NCBI RefSeq assembly: GCF_900095845.1
Contig: NZ_FMIX01000003.1
Location: 248,001-312,000 of the forward strand
DNA length: 64,000 nucleotides
Direction of reading: 5' to 3'
Origin: Streptococcus timonensis
GTDB taxonomy: Bacteria > Bacillota > Bacilli > Lactobacillales > Streptococcaceae
Part shown: positions 25,311 through 36,367 of the stretch, piece after piece
Position numbering within the stretch: the first letter of the stretch is position 1
Layout of the letters: every line of letters begins with the position of its first letter
Translations under genes and position numbers: made by a program
The notes under the pieces: generated by a model
Told to the model about the DNA's origin: nothing
The model's input: only the letters and a program-made list of their open reading frames with translations
Database searches by the model: none

Positions 25311-26207
25311 ATGGAAAGTGTAGGAGACGTGCTAAAAGGTCAGCCAAGCCGTTTTCAGTATCAGGATTTAGTCCAGCAAATCGTGAAAGATCCTGACGTT
25401 GCGACTTTTATCCAGAAGAAATCCCTCAGTCAAGAGGAATTGAATCGTAGTATCTCTAAGTTCAACCAATATATCACCGAGCGTGATAAGTTCCTTCGCG
25501 GAGATACAGACTATGTGGCGCGAGGTTATAAGCCAGTCCTTGTCATGAATCATGGATATGCAGATGTCGCTTATGAAGAGACTCCAGAACTAATCGCTGC
25601 AGAAAAAGAAGCTGCTATTAAAAACCGCCTAAGACTGATCAATCTACCAGCTAGTCTTAAAAAAGCTAGTTTAGCCCAAGTTGATTTGGATGATTTAGGA
25701 CGTCTACCAGTCTTTGAAAAACTATTAGGTTTTGTTGAAGATTTTCCTAGCATACGAAAAGGTCTTTATCTTTATGGAGACTTTGGTGTAGGAAAGAGCT
25801 TTATGGTCGCTGCCCTAGCACATGACTTGTCAGAAAAACGTGGTGTTTCATCAACTCTTCTTCATTATCCGAGCTTTGTTATTGATGTCAAAAATGCTAT
25901 TGGTGATGGAAATGTTAAGACTTTGGTGGATGAGATTAAGCAAGCTGAAGTTTTGATTTTGGATGATATTGGTGCTGAACAATCAACACCGTGGGTCCGT
26001 GATGAAATCTTGCAAGTGATTCTTCAGTATCGTATGCAGGAAGATTTACCGACCTTTTTCACTTCCAACTTCAATTTTGAAGATTTGGAAAAACATTTTG
26101 CAAAAGGCAAGAACGGAAATGATGAAACTTGGGAAGCTAGACGTGTCATGGAGCGTATCCGTTATTTAGCAGAGGAAACAAGATTAGAAGGAGAAAATCG
26201 TCGATGA
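25311..26207 (+). CDS. dnaI: Primosomal protein DnaI (helicase loader ATPase)
   Basis: 298 residues. The N-terminal helicase-interaction domain (1-130) is followed by an AAA+ domain with Walker A GDFGVGKS (156-163), Walker B LILDDIGAEQ near 222 and an arginine finger region in ARRVMERIRYL. It delivers the replicative helicase together with DnaB. Starts right after the dnaB stop and overlaps the nitroreductase start by 4 bases (ATGA). Confidence 0.96.
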   Translation: MESVGDVLKGQPSRFQYQDLVQQIVKDPDVATFIQKKSLSQEELNRSISKFNQYITERDKFLRGDTDYVARGYKPVLVMNHGYADVAYEETPELIAAEKEAAIKNRLRLINLPASLKKASLAQVDLDDLGRLPVFEKLLGFVEDFPSIRKGLYLYGDFGVGKSFMVAALAHDLSEKRGVSSTLLHYPSFVIDVKNAIGDGNVKTLVDEIKQAEVLILDDIGAEQSTPWVRDEILQVILQYRMQEDLPTFFTSNFNFEDLEKHFAKGKNGNDETWEARRVMERIRYLAEETRLEGENRR

Positions 26208-26917
26208 CAGAAACGATTAAATTAATGCAAAGCCACTCATCAGTGCGCAGATTTAAGGAGCAAGAGATTCCTCAAGAGGACTTGAATGAGATTTTGAAGG
26301 CTGCCCAAATGGCTTCAACTTGGAAAAATTTCCAATCTTATTCAGTGATTTTAGTAAGAAGTCAAGAGAAGAAAGATGCTCTGTATGAACTAGTTCCTCA
26401 GGAAGCTATTCGTCAATCAGCAGCATTCTTGCTCTTTGTTGGTGATCTAAACCGTGCAGAAAAAGGAGCTCGTCTCCATACAGATACTTTTCAACCACAA
26501 GGTGTGGAAGGTCTCTTGATTACATCTGTGGATGCTGCACTTGCTGGGCAAAATACTTTGCTGGCTGCAGAGAGTCTAGGTTACGGTGGGGTAATTATTG
26601 GATTGGTGCGTTACAAATCTGCTGAGTTAGCAGAATTGTTCAAGCTTCCTGACTATACTTATCCTGTTTTTGGGATTGCACTGGGTGTACCTAATCAAAA
26701 ACATGACGTGAAACCAAGATTGCCACTTGACCAGCTTGTTTTTGAAGAAGAGTATCAAGAATTGTCAGTGGAAGCAATTGAAGCTTATGATCGTGTACAA
26801 GCTGAGTATGCTGGTGCGCGTGCGACTACCACTTGGAGTCAACGTCTTGCAGAGCAATTCGGTAATCCAGAACCAAGTTCGACTAGAGAAAATCTTGAAC
26901 AGAAGAAGTTATTGTAG
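26204..26917 (+). CDS. NADPH-dependent FMN nitroreductase
   Basis: 237 residues of the NfsA/FRP nitroreductase group: the phosphate-binding SSVRRFKEQEIP at the N-terminus, AAQMASTWKNFQSYS, and GYGGVIIGLVRYKSAE for flavin and nicotinamide contact. It reduces flavins, quinones or nitro compounds with NADPH. Coupled to dnaI by an ATGA overlap and followed 13 bases later by der, an order shared with pneumococcus as I recall. Confidence 0.92.
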   Translation: MTETIKLMQSHSSVRRFKEQEIPQEDLNEILKAAQMASTWKNFQSYSVILVRSQEKKDALYELVPQEAIRQSAAFLLFVGDLNRAEKGARLHTDTFQPQGVEGLLITSVDAALAGQNTLLAAESLGYGGVIIGLVRYKSAELAELFKLPDYTYPVFGIALGVPNQKHDVKPRLPLDQLVFEEEYQELSVEAIEAYDRVQAEYAGARATTTWSQRLAEQFGNPEPSSTRENLEQKKLL

Positions 26918-26930
26918 AAAGTGAGAAAAC

Positions 26931-28241
26931 ATGGCCTTACCAACTGTTGCCATCGTAGGACGTCCCAATGTTGGGAAATCAACCCTGTTTAACCGTATTG
27001 CAGGGGAACGCATCTCAATCGTAGAAGATGTCGAAGGAGTAACACGGGACCGTATCTATGCTACTGGTGAATGGCTCAACCGTTCTTTCAGTATGATTGA
27101 TACAGGAGGGATTGATGACGTTGATGCTCCATTTATGGAACAAATCAAGCACCAGGCAGAAATTGCCATGGAAGAGGCTGATGTCATCGTCTTTGTAGTT
27201 TCCGGTAAAGAAGGAATCACGGATGCAGACGAATACGTAGCCCGTAAACTTTACAAAACTCATAAACCAGTCATCCTTGCAGTCAACAAGGTAGACAATC
27301 CTGAGATGCGAAATGATATCTATGATTTCTACGCTCTTGGCTTGGGAGAACCTCTACCAATCTCGTCTGTACACGGTATTGGGACAGGGGATGTACTGGA
27401 TGCTATCGTGGAAAATCTCCCACATGAAGTCGAAGAAGAAAATCCGGATGTCATTAAATTCAGCTTAATTGGACGTCCAAATGTCGGAAAATCTAGCTTG
27501 ATCAATGCCATTTTAGGAGAAGATCGTGTGATTGCTAGTCCTGTAGCTGGTACAACTCGTGACGCTATCGACACGCATTTTACAGATGAAGATGGTCAAG
27601 AGTTTACCATGATAGATACGGCAGGTATGCGTAAGTCTGGTAAAGTCTATGAAAACACAGAGAAATACTCAGTCATGCGTGCTATGCGAGCTATTGACCG
27701 TTCAGATGTAGTCTTGATGGTCCTCAATGCCGAAGAAGGCATCCGTGAGTATGATAAGCGTATCGCTGGATTTGCCCACGAAGCTGGTAAAGGGATGATT
27801 ATTGTAGTCAATAAGTGGGATACTCTTGAAAAAGATAACCACACCATGAAAAACTGGGAAGAGGATATTCGCGAGCAGTTCCAATACTTGCCTTACGCGC
27901 CGATTATCTTTGTTTCGGCTTTGACCAAGCAACGTCTCCACAAACTACCTCAGATGATCAAGCAAATTAGTGAGAGTCAAAACACTCGTATCCCATCAGC
28001 AGTCTTGAATGATGTCATTATGGATGCTATTGCCATCAATCCAACACCGACTGATAAAGGGAAACGCCTCAAGATTTTCTATGCTACCCAAGTGGCAACC
28101 AAACCACCGACCTTTGTGATCTTTGTCAACGAAGAAGAACTTATGCACTTCTCTTACTTGCGTTTCTTGGAAAATCAAATCCGCAAGGCCTTCGTCTTTG
28201 AAGGGACACCGATCCATCTGATCGCAAGAAAACGAAAATAA
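26931..28241 (+). CDS. der: GTPase Der (ribosome assembly)
   Basis: 436 residues with two tandem GTPase domains, each with GRPNVGKS P-loops (about 9-17 and 182-190), DTGG/DTAG switch motifs and NKVD/NKWD guanine-specificity motifs, followed by a KH-like C-terminal domain. Der is essential for 50S subunit assembly. Standard length. Last gene of the nrdR-der run, with a terminator behind. Confidence 0.98.
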   Translation: MALPTVAIVGRPNVGKSTLFNRIAGERISIVEDVEGVTRDRIYATGEWLNRSFSMIDTGGIDDVDAPFMEQIKHQAEIAMEEADVIVFVVSGKEGITDADEYVARKLYKTHKPVILAVNKVDNPEMRNDIYDFYALGLGEPLPISSVHGIGTGDVLDAIVENLPHEVEEENPDVIKFSLIGRPNVGKSSLINAILGEDRVIASPVAGTTRDAIDTHFTDEDGQEFTMIDTAGMRKSGKVYENTEKYSVMRAMRAIDRSDVVLMVLNAEEGIREYDKRIAGFAHEAGKGMIIVVNKWDTLEKDNHTMKNWEEDIREQFQYLPYAPIIFVSALTKQRLHKLPQMIKQISESQNTRIPSAVLNDVIMDAIAINPTPTDKGKRLKIFYATQVATKPPTFVIFVNEEELMHFSYLRFLENQIRKAFVFEGTPIHLIARKRK

Positions 28242-28250
28242 AATGATAAA

Positions 28251-28280
28251 AAGAAGAAGGTTCTTGGACCTTCTTTTTTG
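28251..28280 (+). terminator. Terminator after der
   Basis: AAGAAGGTTC and GACCTTCTT pair around a TTG loop, followed by TTTTTT. Confidence 0.8.
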
Positions 28281-28434
28281 GAAATGACATCAGGAGACTA
28301 GAGTTGAATTTGTCATCAAAATAACATCATTTTCCTAGTCTTTGTCACGGATTTGTAATGGAAACGTACTTTCTTTGTAAAATTTAAAGTGCTATAATTC
28401 TCTAAATCAATTTTCCTAATATAGGGAGGTTATT

Positions 28435-29271
28435 ATGAAAGCATACAGATTATTAAAAAATAGTTTGTTCATACGCTTGCTAGGTTTGCTGATGGCATTT
28501 CTTTTCCTATCAGCATTTACTGCACCTGAAAAACCAGATTATGGTATTTACGACCCAAATCATTATTTGACAGAGGAAGTAGTTACTCAGATTCGTGATT
28601 TGAATGAAGCCAATAGTCAAAAGGCAGAAAAGTTTCAAATAGGCGTCTATATTGTAGATAGTCTAGAAGGAGAAAGCATTGAAACAGTGGCTAATGAAAC
28701 TGCCAGGGCTTGGAAGGTTGGCTATTCAGGAGATAATTTTGGAAGTCTCATTGTAGTAGCCGTTCAAGACCGTAAATCAAGAATTGAAACCAGTAATAAC
28801 ACCGCCATTAGAATAACGGACTATCAAACCAAGCAGCTCTTGGCAGCCAGCCGTACAGATTTTAAAGCTGGGGACTATAGTAAGGGAATTTTAGCGATTG
28901 CCAAAGGTTTGGACAATCAGTTTTATAGAGGAAGTGGAAGCATTTCATCTGATGAAGATTCCTCTAAAATCAAACGTTATTCTGAAAGCATCAGTGGTAA
29001 AAAATCTAATCGAGACAGAAACAGTGCATCAAGTCGCCATCAAAGAAAAGATCCCTTGAAAGATTTCTTTCTGTTTTTGACGGGGATATATTTCATAGGA
29101 GTCATTATTGCCATTATCAGAGGTGGAGGCGGTAGCGACGGTGACTCATCTGGTGGAGGCTGGTGGTATAGTGACTCATCCGATTCAGGATCTTCCTGGT
29201 CAAGCTCAGACTCGTCTAGCAGCTGGGATGGTGGAGGTTTTGATGGTGGAGGCTCATCTGATAGTTGGTAA
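28435..29271 (+). CDS. TPM domain secreted/membrane protein
   Basis: 278 residues. Signal-like hydrophobic segment at about 12-30, then a TPM_phosphatase domain (about 36-165; YDPNHYLTEEVVTQI, WKVGYSGDNFGSLIVVAV and the DYSKGI stretch), a charged linker, a second membrane helix (about 207-224) and a Gly/Ser/Trp/Asp-rich tail. Such proteins are usually paired with LemA, as here (48 bases downstream). The tail repeats (SSDSGSS, WDGGGFDGGG) are typical. Exact activity in streptococci unknown. Confidence 0.88.
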   Translation: MKAYRLLKNSLFIRLLGLLMAFLFLSAFTAPEKPDYGIYDPNHYLTEEVVTQIRDLNEANSQKAEKFQIGVYIVDSLEGESIETVANETARAWKVGYSGDNFGSLIVVAVQDRKSRIETSNNTAIRITDYQTKQLLAASRTDFKAGDYSKGILAIAKGLDNQFYRGSGSISSDEDSSKIKRYSESISGKKSNRDRNSASSRHQRKDPLKDFFLFLTGIYFIGVIIAIIRGGGGSDGDSSGGGWWYSDSSDSGSSWSSSDSSSSWDGGGFDGGGSSDSW

Positions 29272-29318
29272 TTCTTTTCCGTTGTATTAAAATTTTATAG
29301 AAATGAGTAGGTTTAGAT

Positions 29319-29909
29319 ATGAAAAATAAAGGAATTATTTATGTATTGAGTATTTTACTGGCTATTATCTTGCTAGGAGGATGCTCAATAGTAGGCACTT
29401 ATAATGGCCTTGTTTCCGAACAAAGCAAGGTGGAACAAGCACAAGCAGATGTGGCTACTGCCCTTCAACGACGGTCAGATCTTATTGGAAATCTTGTGGA
29501 GTCTGTCAAAGGACAAATGAACCATGAAACAGAAGTTTTTACCAAGATTGCAGAAGCAAGAGCTAAGATTGGGAATGGCTCCGTAACTTCAAAAGAAAAT
29601 CAAGAGGCTCAAGGAGAGTTGAGTTCAGCTATTTCACGTTTAATATCGCTAACAGAAAATTATCCAGAACTCAAGAGCAATCAAAATGTGGAACAACTCA
29701 TGACAGAACTGGCTGGAAGTGAAAATCGTATCTTTGTAGCCCGCAAGGATTACAACAAAGTGGCAACAGAATACAATCAAAACTTAAGAAGCTTCCCAAC
29801 AGTTCTTTTCGCTAATATGATGAACTTTAAAGAGGCAGAAACCTTTAAAGAAAGTGAAGAAGCTAAGACAGCTCCTAAGGTTGATTTTAGCAATTCTTCA
29901 TCGCGATAG
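29319..29909 (+). CDS. LemA family protein, lipoprotein-like
   Basis: 196 residues. The N-terminal hydrophobic segment ends in LLGGC, a lipobox, so it may be lipid-anchored at C22. The LemA domain follows: YNGLVSEQSKVEQAQADV and LQRRSDLIGNLVESVKG are near-consensus, then two long helices. Its partner is the TPM-domain gene upstream. Function undefined. A terminator closes the pair. Confidence 0.92.
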   Translation: MKNKGIIYVLSILLAIILLGGCSIVGTYNGLVSEQSKVEQAQADVATALQRRSDLIGNLVESVKGQMNHETEVFTKIAEARAKIGNGSVTSKENQEAQGELSSAISRLISLTENYPELKSNQNVEQLMTELAGSENRIFVARKDYNKVATEYNQNLRSFPTVLFANMMNFKEAETFKESEEAKTAPKVDFSNSSSR

Positions 29910-29927
29910 ATCGTATGTCAATAAATA

Positions 29928-29963
29928 AATCAAAAACCTAGAATATTTGTTCTAGGTTTTTTT
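29928..29963 (+). terminator. Terminator after lemA-like gene
   Basis: AAAACCTAGAA and TTCTAGGTTTT form a stem around TATTTG, followed by TTTT. The remaining stretch to 30110 holds no gene I can support. Confidence 0.8.
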
Positions 29964-30110
29964 GCAAAAAAAGTAATTGAGGTGAGGAAAAATTAGAAAG
30001 ATTTTTATATGAAAGCTAGGTTTAAATAAAAGTGGGGCTAAAAGACAAAAAAATGCTAAAAAAGGCAATAAAATCAACCTTTTTTTCTGCTTATAAAGAT
30101 ATATTCATTG

Positions 30111-30139
30111 TTGAAAAAGATTGGTGAATATGTTACAAT
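30111..30139 (+). promoter_or_regulatory. secA promoter
   Basis: TTGAAA (30111-30116), exactly 17 bp, TACAAT (30134-30139), 45 bases before the secA ATG. Confidence 0.75.
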
Positions 30140-30184
30140 GAAAAGAACGTTTTAAAATATTAATAATTCGAAGTAAGGAAAAAA

Positions 30185-32695
30185 ATGGCAAATTTACTAA
30201 AAACAATCATTGAAAATGATAAAGGTGAACTTCGTCGTCTTGAAAAGATGGCTGACAAGGTTTTGAAATACGAAGACGAGATGGCTGCAATGACAGATGA
30301 GCAGCTTCAAGCGAAAACGGAGGAGTTTAAGCAACGTTATCAAAATGGTGAAACGTTAGATCAGCTCTTGTATGAAGCATTTGCGGTTGTTCGTGAAGGT
30401 GCTAAGCGTGTCCTTGGTCTCTTCCCATATAAGGTTCAGGTTATGGGTGGTATCGTTCTTCACCATGGTGACGTTCCAGAAATGCGTACTGGTGAGGGTA
30501 AAACCTTGACAGCGACTATGCCTGTTTATCTTAATGCCTTAGCTGGCCAGGGAGTACACGTAGTTACAGTCAACGAGTACCTAACAGAACGTGACGCTAC
30601 TGAAATGGGTGAACTATACTCTTGGCTTGGTCTTTCAGTAGGTATCAACTTGGCAGCTAAATCTCCGATGGAGAAAAAAGAAGCTTACCTTTGTGATATC
30701 ACTTATTCGACAAACTCTGAAATTGGTTTTGACTATCTTCGTGACAACATGGTTGTTCGTGCGGAAAACATGGTTCAACGTCCGCTCAACTATGCCTTGG
30801 TCGATGAGGTTGACTCAATCTTGATTGACGAAGCTAGAACACCATTGATTGTTTCAGGTGCGAATGCAGTTGAGACAAGCCAACTATATCATATGGCAGA
30901 CTACTTTGTTAAGTCATTGGATAAAGAAGATTATATTATTGATATCCAATCTAAAACAATCGGTTTGTCTGATTCAGGGATTGATAAGGCTGAAGACTAC
31001 TTTAAGCTAGAAAACCTCTACGATATTGAAAACGTAGCTCTTACTCACTTTATCGACAACGCTCTTCGTGCCAACTACATTATGACATTAGATATTGACT
31101 ATGTGGTTAGTGAAGAACAAGAAATCTTGATTGTCGATCAATTTACAGGACGTACCATGGAAGGTCGTCGTTATTCAGATGGATTACACCAAGCGATTGA
31201 AGCGAAGGAAGGTGTGCCAATCCAAGATGAAACGAAGACTTCTGCATCTATTACATACCAAAACTTATTCCGTATGTATAAGAAATTGGCTGGTATGACT
31301 GGTACTGGTAAGACAGAAGAAGAAGAATTCCGTGAAATCTATAACATTCGCGTTATTCCAATTCCAACTAACCGTCCTATCCAACGTATTGACCACTCTG
31401 ACCTTCTTTATGCTAGCCTCGATGCGAAATTTAAGGCTGTAGTTGAAGACGTTAAGGCTCGTTACCAAAAAGGTCAACCAGTCTTGGTAGGTACTGTTTC
31501 GGTTGAAACCAGTGATTTCCTTTCTAAGAAATTAGTAGCTGCAGGTATTCCTCACGAAGTTTTGAATGCTAAGAATCACTACAAAGAAGCGCAAATCATT
31601 ATGAACGCTGGTCAACGTGGTGCAGTTACGATTGCAACCAACATGGCTGGACGTGGTACCGACATTAAGCTTGGCGAAGGAGTTCGTGAGCTTGGTGGAC
31701 TTTGTGTTATCGGTACAGAGCGACATGAGAGTCGCCGTATTGATAACCAGCTTCGTGGTCGTTCAGGACGTCAAGGAGATCCAGGTGAATCTCAATTCTA
31801 CTTATCTCTTGAAGATGATTTGATGAAACGCTTTGGTTCAGAACGTTTGAAAGGTGTATTTGAACGTCTTAACATGTCTGACGAAGCTATCGAATCACGT
31901 ATGTTGACTCGTCAAGTGGAAGCAGCCCAAAAACGAGTTGAAGGAAATAACTACGATACTCGTAAACAAGTCCTTCAATATGATGATGTTATGCGTGAGC
32001 AACGTGAGATTATCTACGCTCAACGTCATGATGTTATCACTGCTGATCGAGATCTTGCTCCAGAAATTCACGCTATGATTAAGCGTACAATCAACCGTAT
32101 TGTCGACAATCATGCTCGTGCTAAGCAAGAAGAAAAATTGGAAGCAATTCTTAATTTTGCTAAGTATAACTTGCTCCCAGAGAACTCGATTTCCCTTGAA
32201 GACCTTACTGGTTTATCTGATCAAGCTATTAAGGATGAGCTATACAAACGTGCCTTGGAAGTATATGATAGCCAAGTAGCTAAATTACGTGACGAGGAAG
32301 CTGTTAAGGAATTCCAAAAAGTATTGATTCTGCGTGTTGTGGACAGTAAATGGACAGACCATATCGATGCGCTTGACCAGTTACGTAATGCTGTTGGGCT
32401 TCGTGGTTATGCTCAGAATAACCCAGTTGTAGAATACCAAGCGGAAGGTTTCCGTATGTTTAATGATATGATTGGATCAATTGAATTTGATGTTACTCGA
32501 TTGATGATGAAAGCTCAAATTCATGAACAAGAACGTCCTCAAGCGGAACGTCATATCAGTACTACAGCTACCCGAAACATTGCAGCTAAGCAGACAAATC
32601 TTCCAGATGATTTGGACTTAAGTCAAGTGAAACGCAACGACTTATGCCCATGTGGTTCAGGTAAGAAGTTTAAAAACTGTCACGGGAAAAAATAA
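30185..32695 (+). CDS. secA: Preprotein translocase ATPase SecA
   Basis: 836 residues, normal length. It has the DEAD-like motor with MRTGEGKT Walker A near 100-107, [11 protein letters not shown]alker [10 protein letters not shown] and [10 protein letters not shown] motifs, and ends in the zinc-binding tail [13 protein letters not shown]. SecA drives export through SecYEG. Single housekeeping copy expected; the accessory SecA2 is usually elsewhere. Strong codon bias and its own promoter fit high expression. Confidence 0.98.
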   Translation: MANLLKTIIENDKGELRRLEKMADKVLKYEDEMAAMTDEQLQAKTEEFKQRYQNGETLDQLLYEAFAVVREGAKRVLGLFPYKVQVMGGIVLHHGDVPEMRTGEGKTLTATMPVYLNALAGQGVHVVTVNEYLTERDATEMGELYSWLGLSVGINLAAKSPMEKKEAYLCDITYSTNSEIGFDYLRDNMVVRAENMVQRPLNYALVDEVDSILIDEARTPLIVSGANAVETSQLYHMADYFVKSLDKEDYIIDIQSKTIGLSDSGIDKAEDYFKLENLYDIENVALTHFIDNALRANYIMTLDIDYVVSEEQEILIVDQFTGRTMEGRRYSDGLHQAIEAKEGVPIQDETKTSASITYQNLFRMYKKLAGMTGTGKTEEEEFREIYNIRVIPIPTNRPIQRIDHSDLLYASLDAKFKAVVEDVKARYQKGQPVLVGTVSVETSDFLSKKLVAAGIPHEVLNAKNHYKEAQIIMNAGQRGAVTIATNMAGRGTDIKLGEGVRELGGLCVIGTERHESRRIDNQLRGRSGRQGDPGESQFYLSLEDDLMKRFGSERLKGVFERLNMSDEAIESRMLTRQVEAAQKRVEGNNYDTRKQVLQYDDVMREQREIIYAQRHDVITADRDLAPEIHAMIKRTINRIVDNHARAKQEEKLEAILNFAKYNLLPENSISLEDLTGLSDQAIKDELYKRALEVYDSQVAKLRDEEAVKEFQKVLILRVVDSKWTDHIDALDQLRNAVGLRGYAQNNPVVEYQAEGFRMFNDMIGSIEFDVTRLMMKAQIHEQERPQAERHISTTATRNIAAKQTNLPDDLDLSQVKRNDLCPCGSGKKFKNCHGKK

Positions 32696-32778
32696 TTAGA
32701 CTGAATAATTTTTAGGCGGATGCATAGTGAAAAGTAAATTTTTGCTCGGCGTCCGTTTGCTTTATAAGGAGACGAGTT

Positions 32779-33810
32779 ATGGTATTTACAGCTAGAAGTC
32801 CTAAAATAAATATAGAAGAAGTTCGTAGTGTATCTAAATTAGAAGGCAAAGCACTGACTAAAAAAATGCAACGAGATCAAGAGTTAGAAGCTATTATTCG
32901 TGGAGAAGATCAACGTGTTTTGTTAGTAATTGGACCATGTTCATCTGATAATGAAGATGCCGTAATTGAATACGCTAAACGCTTGTCAGCCTTACAAGAA
33001 GAAGTCAAAGATCGTGTCTTTATGGTTATGCGTGTCTATACAGCTAAGCCTCGTACTAACGGTGACGGCTATAAGGGCTTGATCCATCAGCCAAATGCTA
33101 AGGAAGCTCCAAGTCTTATTAATGGGATTAAGGCAGTTCGTCAACTTCATTATCGTGTTATCACAGAAACAGGGATGACAACAGCAGATGAAATGCTTTA
33201 TCCAGAAAATCTTCCTCTGGTGGATGACTTGATTTCTTATATGGCAGTTGGTGCACGATCGGTAGAGGATCAACAGCACCGTTTTGTAGCCAGTGGAGCT
33301 GATTTCTCGACAGGATTTAAAAATCCAACTTCAGGAAATTTAAATGTTATGTTCAATGGTATTTATGCTGCTCAGAATAAGCAGAGCTTCCTTTTCTTAG
33401 GAAAGGAAGTAGAGACTACGGGTAATCCTCTGTCTCACGCTATCCTTCGTGGAGCCCTTAATGAATACGGGAAAAACATCCCTAACTACTACTATGATAA
33501 TTTACTAGATACTATTGCTCAGTATGAAGAAATGGGCTTGGAAAATCCGTTTATTGTTATTGATACCAACCATGATAACTCAGGTAAGAAATATCTAGAA
33601 CAGATTCGTATTGTTCGCCAAACCTTAATCAACCGAGCTTGGAATGAAAAGATTAAAAAATATGTACGTGGTTTCATGATTGAATCCTATTTAGAAGATG
33701 GACGTCAAAATGAGCCAGAGGTCTTTGGGAAATCTATCACAGATCCTTGCCTTGGTTGGGAGAAAACAGAAACTCTAGTTCGAGAAATCTACCAAACACT
33801 AGGAGAATAA
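32779..33810 (+). CDS. 3-deoxy-7-phosphoheptulonate synthase (first copy)
   Basis: 343 residues of the type I (AroF/G/H-like) DAHP synthase family, which joins phosphoenolpyruvate and erythrose 4-phosphate at the entry to the shikimate pathway. Family motifs: GPCSSDN, RVYTAKPRTNGDGYKG, GARSVEDQQHRFVASG, and DTNHDNSGKKYLEQ. A second, closely similar gene of the same length starts one base after its stop. The pair may be isozymes with different feedback control (inference). Confidence 0.95.
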   Translation: MVFTARSPKINIEEVRSVSKLEGKALTKKMQRDQELEAIIRGEDQRVLLVIGPCSSDNEDAVIEYAKRLSALQEEVKDRVFMVMRVYTAKPRTNGDGYKGLIHQPNAKEAPSLINGIKAVRQLHYRVITETGMTTADEMLYPENLPLVDDLISYMAVGARSVEDQQHRFVASGADFSTGFKNPTSGNLNVMFNGIYAAQNKQSFLFLGKEVETTGNPLSHAILRGALNEYGKNIPNYYYDNLLDTIAQYEEMGLENPFIVIDTNHDNSGKKYLEQIRIVRQTLINRAWNEKIKKYVRGFMIESYLEDGRQNEPEVFGKSITDPCLGWEKTETLVREIYQTLGE

Positions 33811-33811
33811 G

Positions 33812-34843
33812 ATGGTATTTATCGAAAAAGGTCAAGAAATCGATATTCAATCGTTAAAGGCTGATACACAGCTATCTGCTGAAGCCTTGCATCATAAGAA
33901 TAAGCGTGATCAGGAATTGGCAAATATTATTGCTGGTAAGGATGACCGTCTTTTATTGATATTAGGACCATGCTCGTCGGATAATGAAGAAGCTGTTTTA
34001 GAGTATGCTCGTCGCTTATCTCGATTGCAGCAAAAAGTAGCCGATAAAATCTTTATGGTCATGCGTGTATACACAGCCAAACCTCGGACTAATGGGGATG
34101 GCTATAAGGGATTGGTTCATCAGCCAGATACATCAAAAGCACCAAGTTTAATCAATGGATTACAGGCAGTTCGTCACCTTCATTATCGGGTTATTACAGA
34201 GACAGGATTGACAACGGCAGATGAAATGCTCTATCCATCAAATTTAGTGATGGTTGATGATTTGGTAAGCTATCATGCGGTGGGAGCTCGGTCGGTTGAG
34301 GATCAGGAACATCGTTTTGTAGCATCAGGTATTGATGCTCCAGTCGGCATGAAAAATCCAACATCTGGTAATCTAGCTGTTATGTTTAATGCTATCTATG
34401 CAGCGCAAAATAAGCAAACTTTCCTCTACCACGGACAAGAAGTAGAGACTTCAGGAAATCCTTTGTCACATGTCATTCTTAGAGGTGGCCTAAATGAGTA
34501 TGGGGACAACAAACCCAACTTTTATTATGAGACCTTACTAGACTCTATTGAAGGCTATGAGGAGATGGGTTTAGAAAATCCATTTATTATTATTGATACT
34601 AATCATGATAATTCAGGTAAAAAATACCTAGAACAAATTCGTATTGTTCGACAAAGTCTTTTGAATCGTGAATGGAATGAAAAAATCAAGAAAACAGTTC
34701 GTGGTTTCATGATTGAGTCTTACCTCGAAGATGGACGTCAAAATCAGCCTGAAATTTTTGGATGTTCCATTACAGACCCTTGCTTGGGCTGGGAAAAAAC
34801 AGAAGCCTTAATCGAAGAAATTTATGCTACTTTAATAAAATAA
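33812..34843 (+). CDS. 3-deoxy-7-phosphoheptulonate synthase (second copy)
   Basis: 343 residues, collinear with the preceding gene from end to end and keeping the same active-site motifs (GPCSSDN, KPRTNGDGYKG, ARSVEDQEHRF, TNHDNSGKKY). The proteins differ most in the first 30 residues and around GADFSTG versus GIDAPVG, regions that could affect regulation. Tandem DAHP synthase genes in front of acpS-alr-recG are also the pneumococcal order, as I recall. Confidence 0.95.
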   Translation: MVFIEKGQEIDIQSLKADTQLSAEALHHKNKRDQELANIIAGKDDRLLLILGPCSSDNEEAVLEYARRLSRLQQKVADKIFMVMRVYTAKPRTNGDGYKGLVHQPDTSKAPSLINGLQAVRHLHYRVITETGLTTADEMLYPSNLVMVDDLVSYHAVGARSVEDQEHRFVASGIDAPVGMKNPTSGNLAVMFNAIYAAQNKQTFLYHGQEVETSGNPLSHVILRGGLNEYGDNKPNFYYETLLDSIEGYEEMGLENPFIIIDTNHDNSGKKYLEQIRIVRQSLLNREWNEKIKKTVRGFMIESYLEDGRQNQPEIFGCSITDPCLGWEKTEALIEEIYATLIK

Positions 34844-34888
34844 GAGAAAAGGATGGAGTTGGGGGGATCTCAACTCTTTTTGATAAAA

Positions 34889-35251
34889 ATGATACTTGGA
34901 TATGGAATCGATATTGAAGAATTAGCTTCTATACAAAATGCAGTTGAAAAAAGAGAAGGTTTTGCGCAGCGTGTCTTGACAGACAAGGAAATGTTGCACT
35001 TTGCCAGTCTCAAAGGTCGCAGACAAGTCGAATATTTGGCTGGTCGTTGGTCAGCTAAAGAGGCTTTCTCAAAGGCTATGGGAACGGGAATTGGGAAGCT
35101 AGGCTTTCAGGATTTGGAAGTTTTGAACAATGAGAAGGGAGCTCCTTACTTCAGCAAATCCCCATTTTCAGGAAATGTTTGGTTATCGATTAGCCATACA
35201 GAACAGTTTGTGACAGCTAGTGTTATTTTGGAGGAAAATCATGAAAACTAG
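34889..35251 (+). CDS. acpS: Holo-[acyl-carrier-protein] synthase
   Basis: 120 residues from the ATG at 34889 ([12 protein letters not shown]); the in-frame ATG at 34853 would add 12 residues not usual in the family. AcpS motifs: GIDIEEL with the metal-binding Asp, and [14 protein letters not shown] with the catalytic Glu-Lys. It transfers phosphopantetheine from CoA to acyl carrier protein. It overlaps the alr start by 11 bases. Confidence 0.95.
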   Translation: MILGYGIDIEELASIQNAVEKREGFAQRVLTDKEMLHFASLKGRRQVEYLAGRWSAKEAFSKAMGTGIGKLGFQDLEVLNNEKGAPYFSKSPFSGNVWLSISHTEQFVTASVILEENHEN

Positions 35252-36344
35252 TCCACATAGACCGACAAAGGCATTGATCAATCTAGGAGCAATCCGCTAC
35301 AATATTCAACAAATGGGAGCACACATTCCTAAAGGCACCCTCAAATGGGCGGTTGTGAAAGCCAATGCCTATGGACATGGAGCGATAGCTGTTGCAAGAG
35401 CTATCCAGGATGGTGTAGATGGCTTTTGTGTGTCAAATATTGATGAAGCCATCGAACTCCGTCAGGCAGGTATCGCTAAGAAAATTCTTATTTTGGGAGT
35501 ATCTGAGGTTGAATCTTTTTCATTGGCTAAGGATTTTGATATTACCTTGACAGTAGCTGGTTTGGAGTGGGTTCGTACTTTGTTAGCTAGTCAATCAGAT
35601 TTATCTGGTTTAAAAATCCACTTAAAAGTCGATTCAGGGATGGGACGAATTGGTTTTAGAGATGCAAGTGAAGCTCGAGAAGCCCAATTTTTACTTCAAG
35701 AACATGGAGCTTATGTTGAAGGGATTTTTACTCACTTTGCGACAGCAGATGAGCAGTCTGAGGCCTACTTTGACCAACAATTGAAGTGTTTCAAAGCTAT
35801 TTTAGCTGAATTTAAAAACTTACCAGAACTAATTCATGCTAGCAACTCGGCAACGACTCTTTGGCATGCAGAAACAATTTTCAATGCAGTCCGTATGGGA
35901 GACGCCATGTATGGGCTCAATCCTAGTGGAAAAGTTTTGTCTTTACCCTATGATTTAATCCCAGCTTTAAGTTTGGAGTCTGCTATTGTACATGTAAAAA
36001 CTCTTCCAGCGGGTGCTTGTGTAGGCTATGGGGCTACGTATGAAGCTGATAGTGAACAAGTGATTGCTACTTTGCCAATTGGCTATGCTGATGGATGGAC
36101 AAGGGATATGCAGAATTCTTCAGTTTTGGTGGATGGACAATTGTGCCCTATTGTTGGCCGAGTATCTATGGATCAAATAACCATTCGTCTACCTTATATT
36201 TATCCATTGGGAACGAAGGTGACTTTAATTGGTTCAAATGGTGATAAGGAAATTACGACAACAGATGTAGCGACCTATCGAGGAACTATCAATTATGAAG
36301 TTGTTTGTCTCCTAAGTGATCGTATCCCGAGAGAATATTATTAA
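35241..36344 (+). CDS. alr: Alanine racemase
   Basis: 367 residues from the ATG at 35241 ([12 protein letters not shown]), with TTGGAGGAAAATC in front. PLP-binding lysine is K40 in [10 protein letters not shown]; the second catalytic base, Tyr, lies in GYGATYEAD near 260. It makes D-alanine for peptidoglycan and teichoic acids, so it joins functionally with ddl and murF at 54-56 kb. Coupled to acpS. Confidence 0.96.
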   Translation: MKTSPHRPTKALINLGAIRYNIQQMGAHIPKGTLKWAVVKANAYGHGAIAVARAIQDGVDGFCVSNIDEAIELRQAGIAKKILILGVSEVESFSLAKDFDITLTVAGLEWVRTLLASQSDLSGLKIHLKVDSGMGRIGFRDASEAREAQFLLQEHGAYVEGIFTHFATADEQSEAYFDQQLKCFKAILAEFKNLPELIHASNSATTLWHAETIFNAVRMGDAMYGLNPSGKVLSLPYDLIPALSLESAIVHVKTLPAGACVGYGATYEADSEQVIATLPIGYADGWTRDMQNSSVLVDGQLCPIVGRVSMDQITIRLPYIYPLGTKVTLIGSNGDKEITTTDVATYRGTINYEVVCLLSDRIPREYY

Positions 36345-36367
36345 GAACAGAAGGAAAGGAGAGTAGG

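Noticed and set aside
32696..32778. Possible regulatory leader before the DAHP synthase genes
   Set aside because: A weak CGGATGC/GCGTCCG hairpin is present, but there is no T-box core and no convincing terminator/antiterminator pair.
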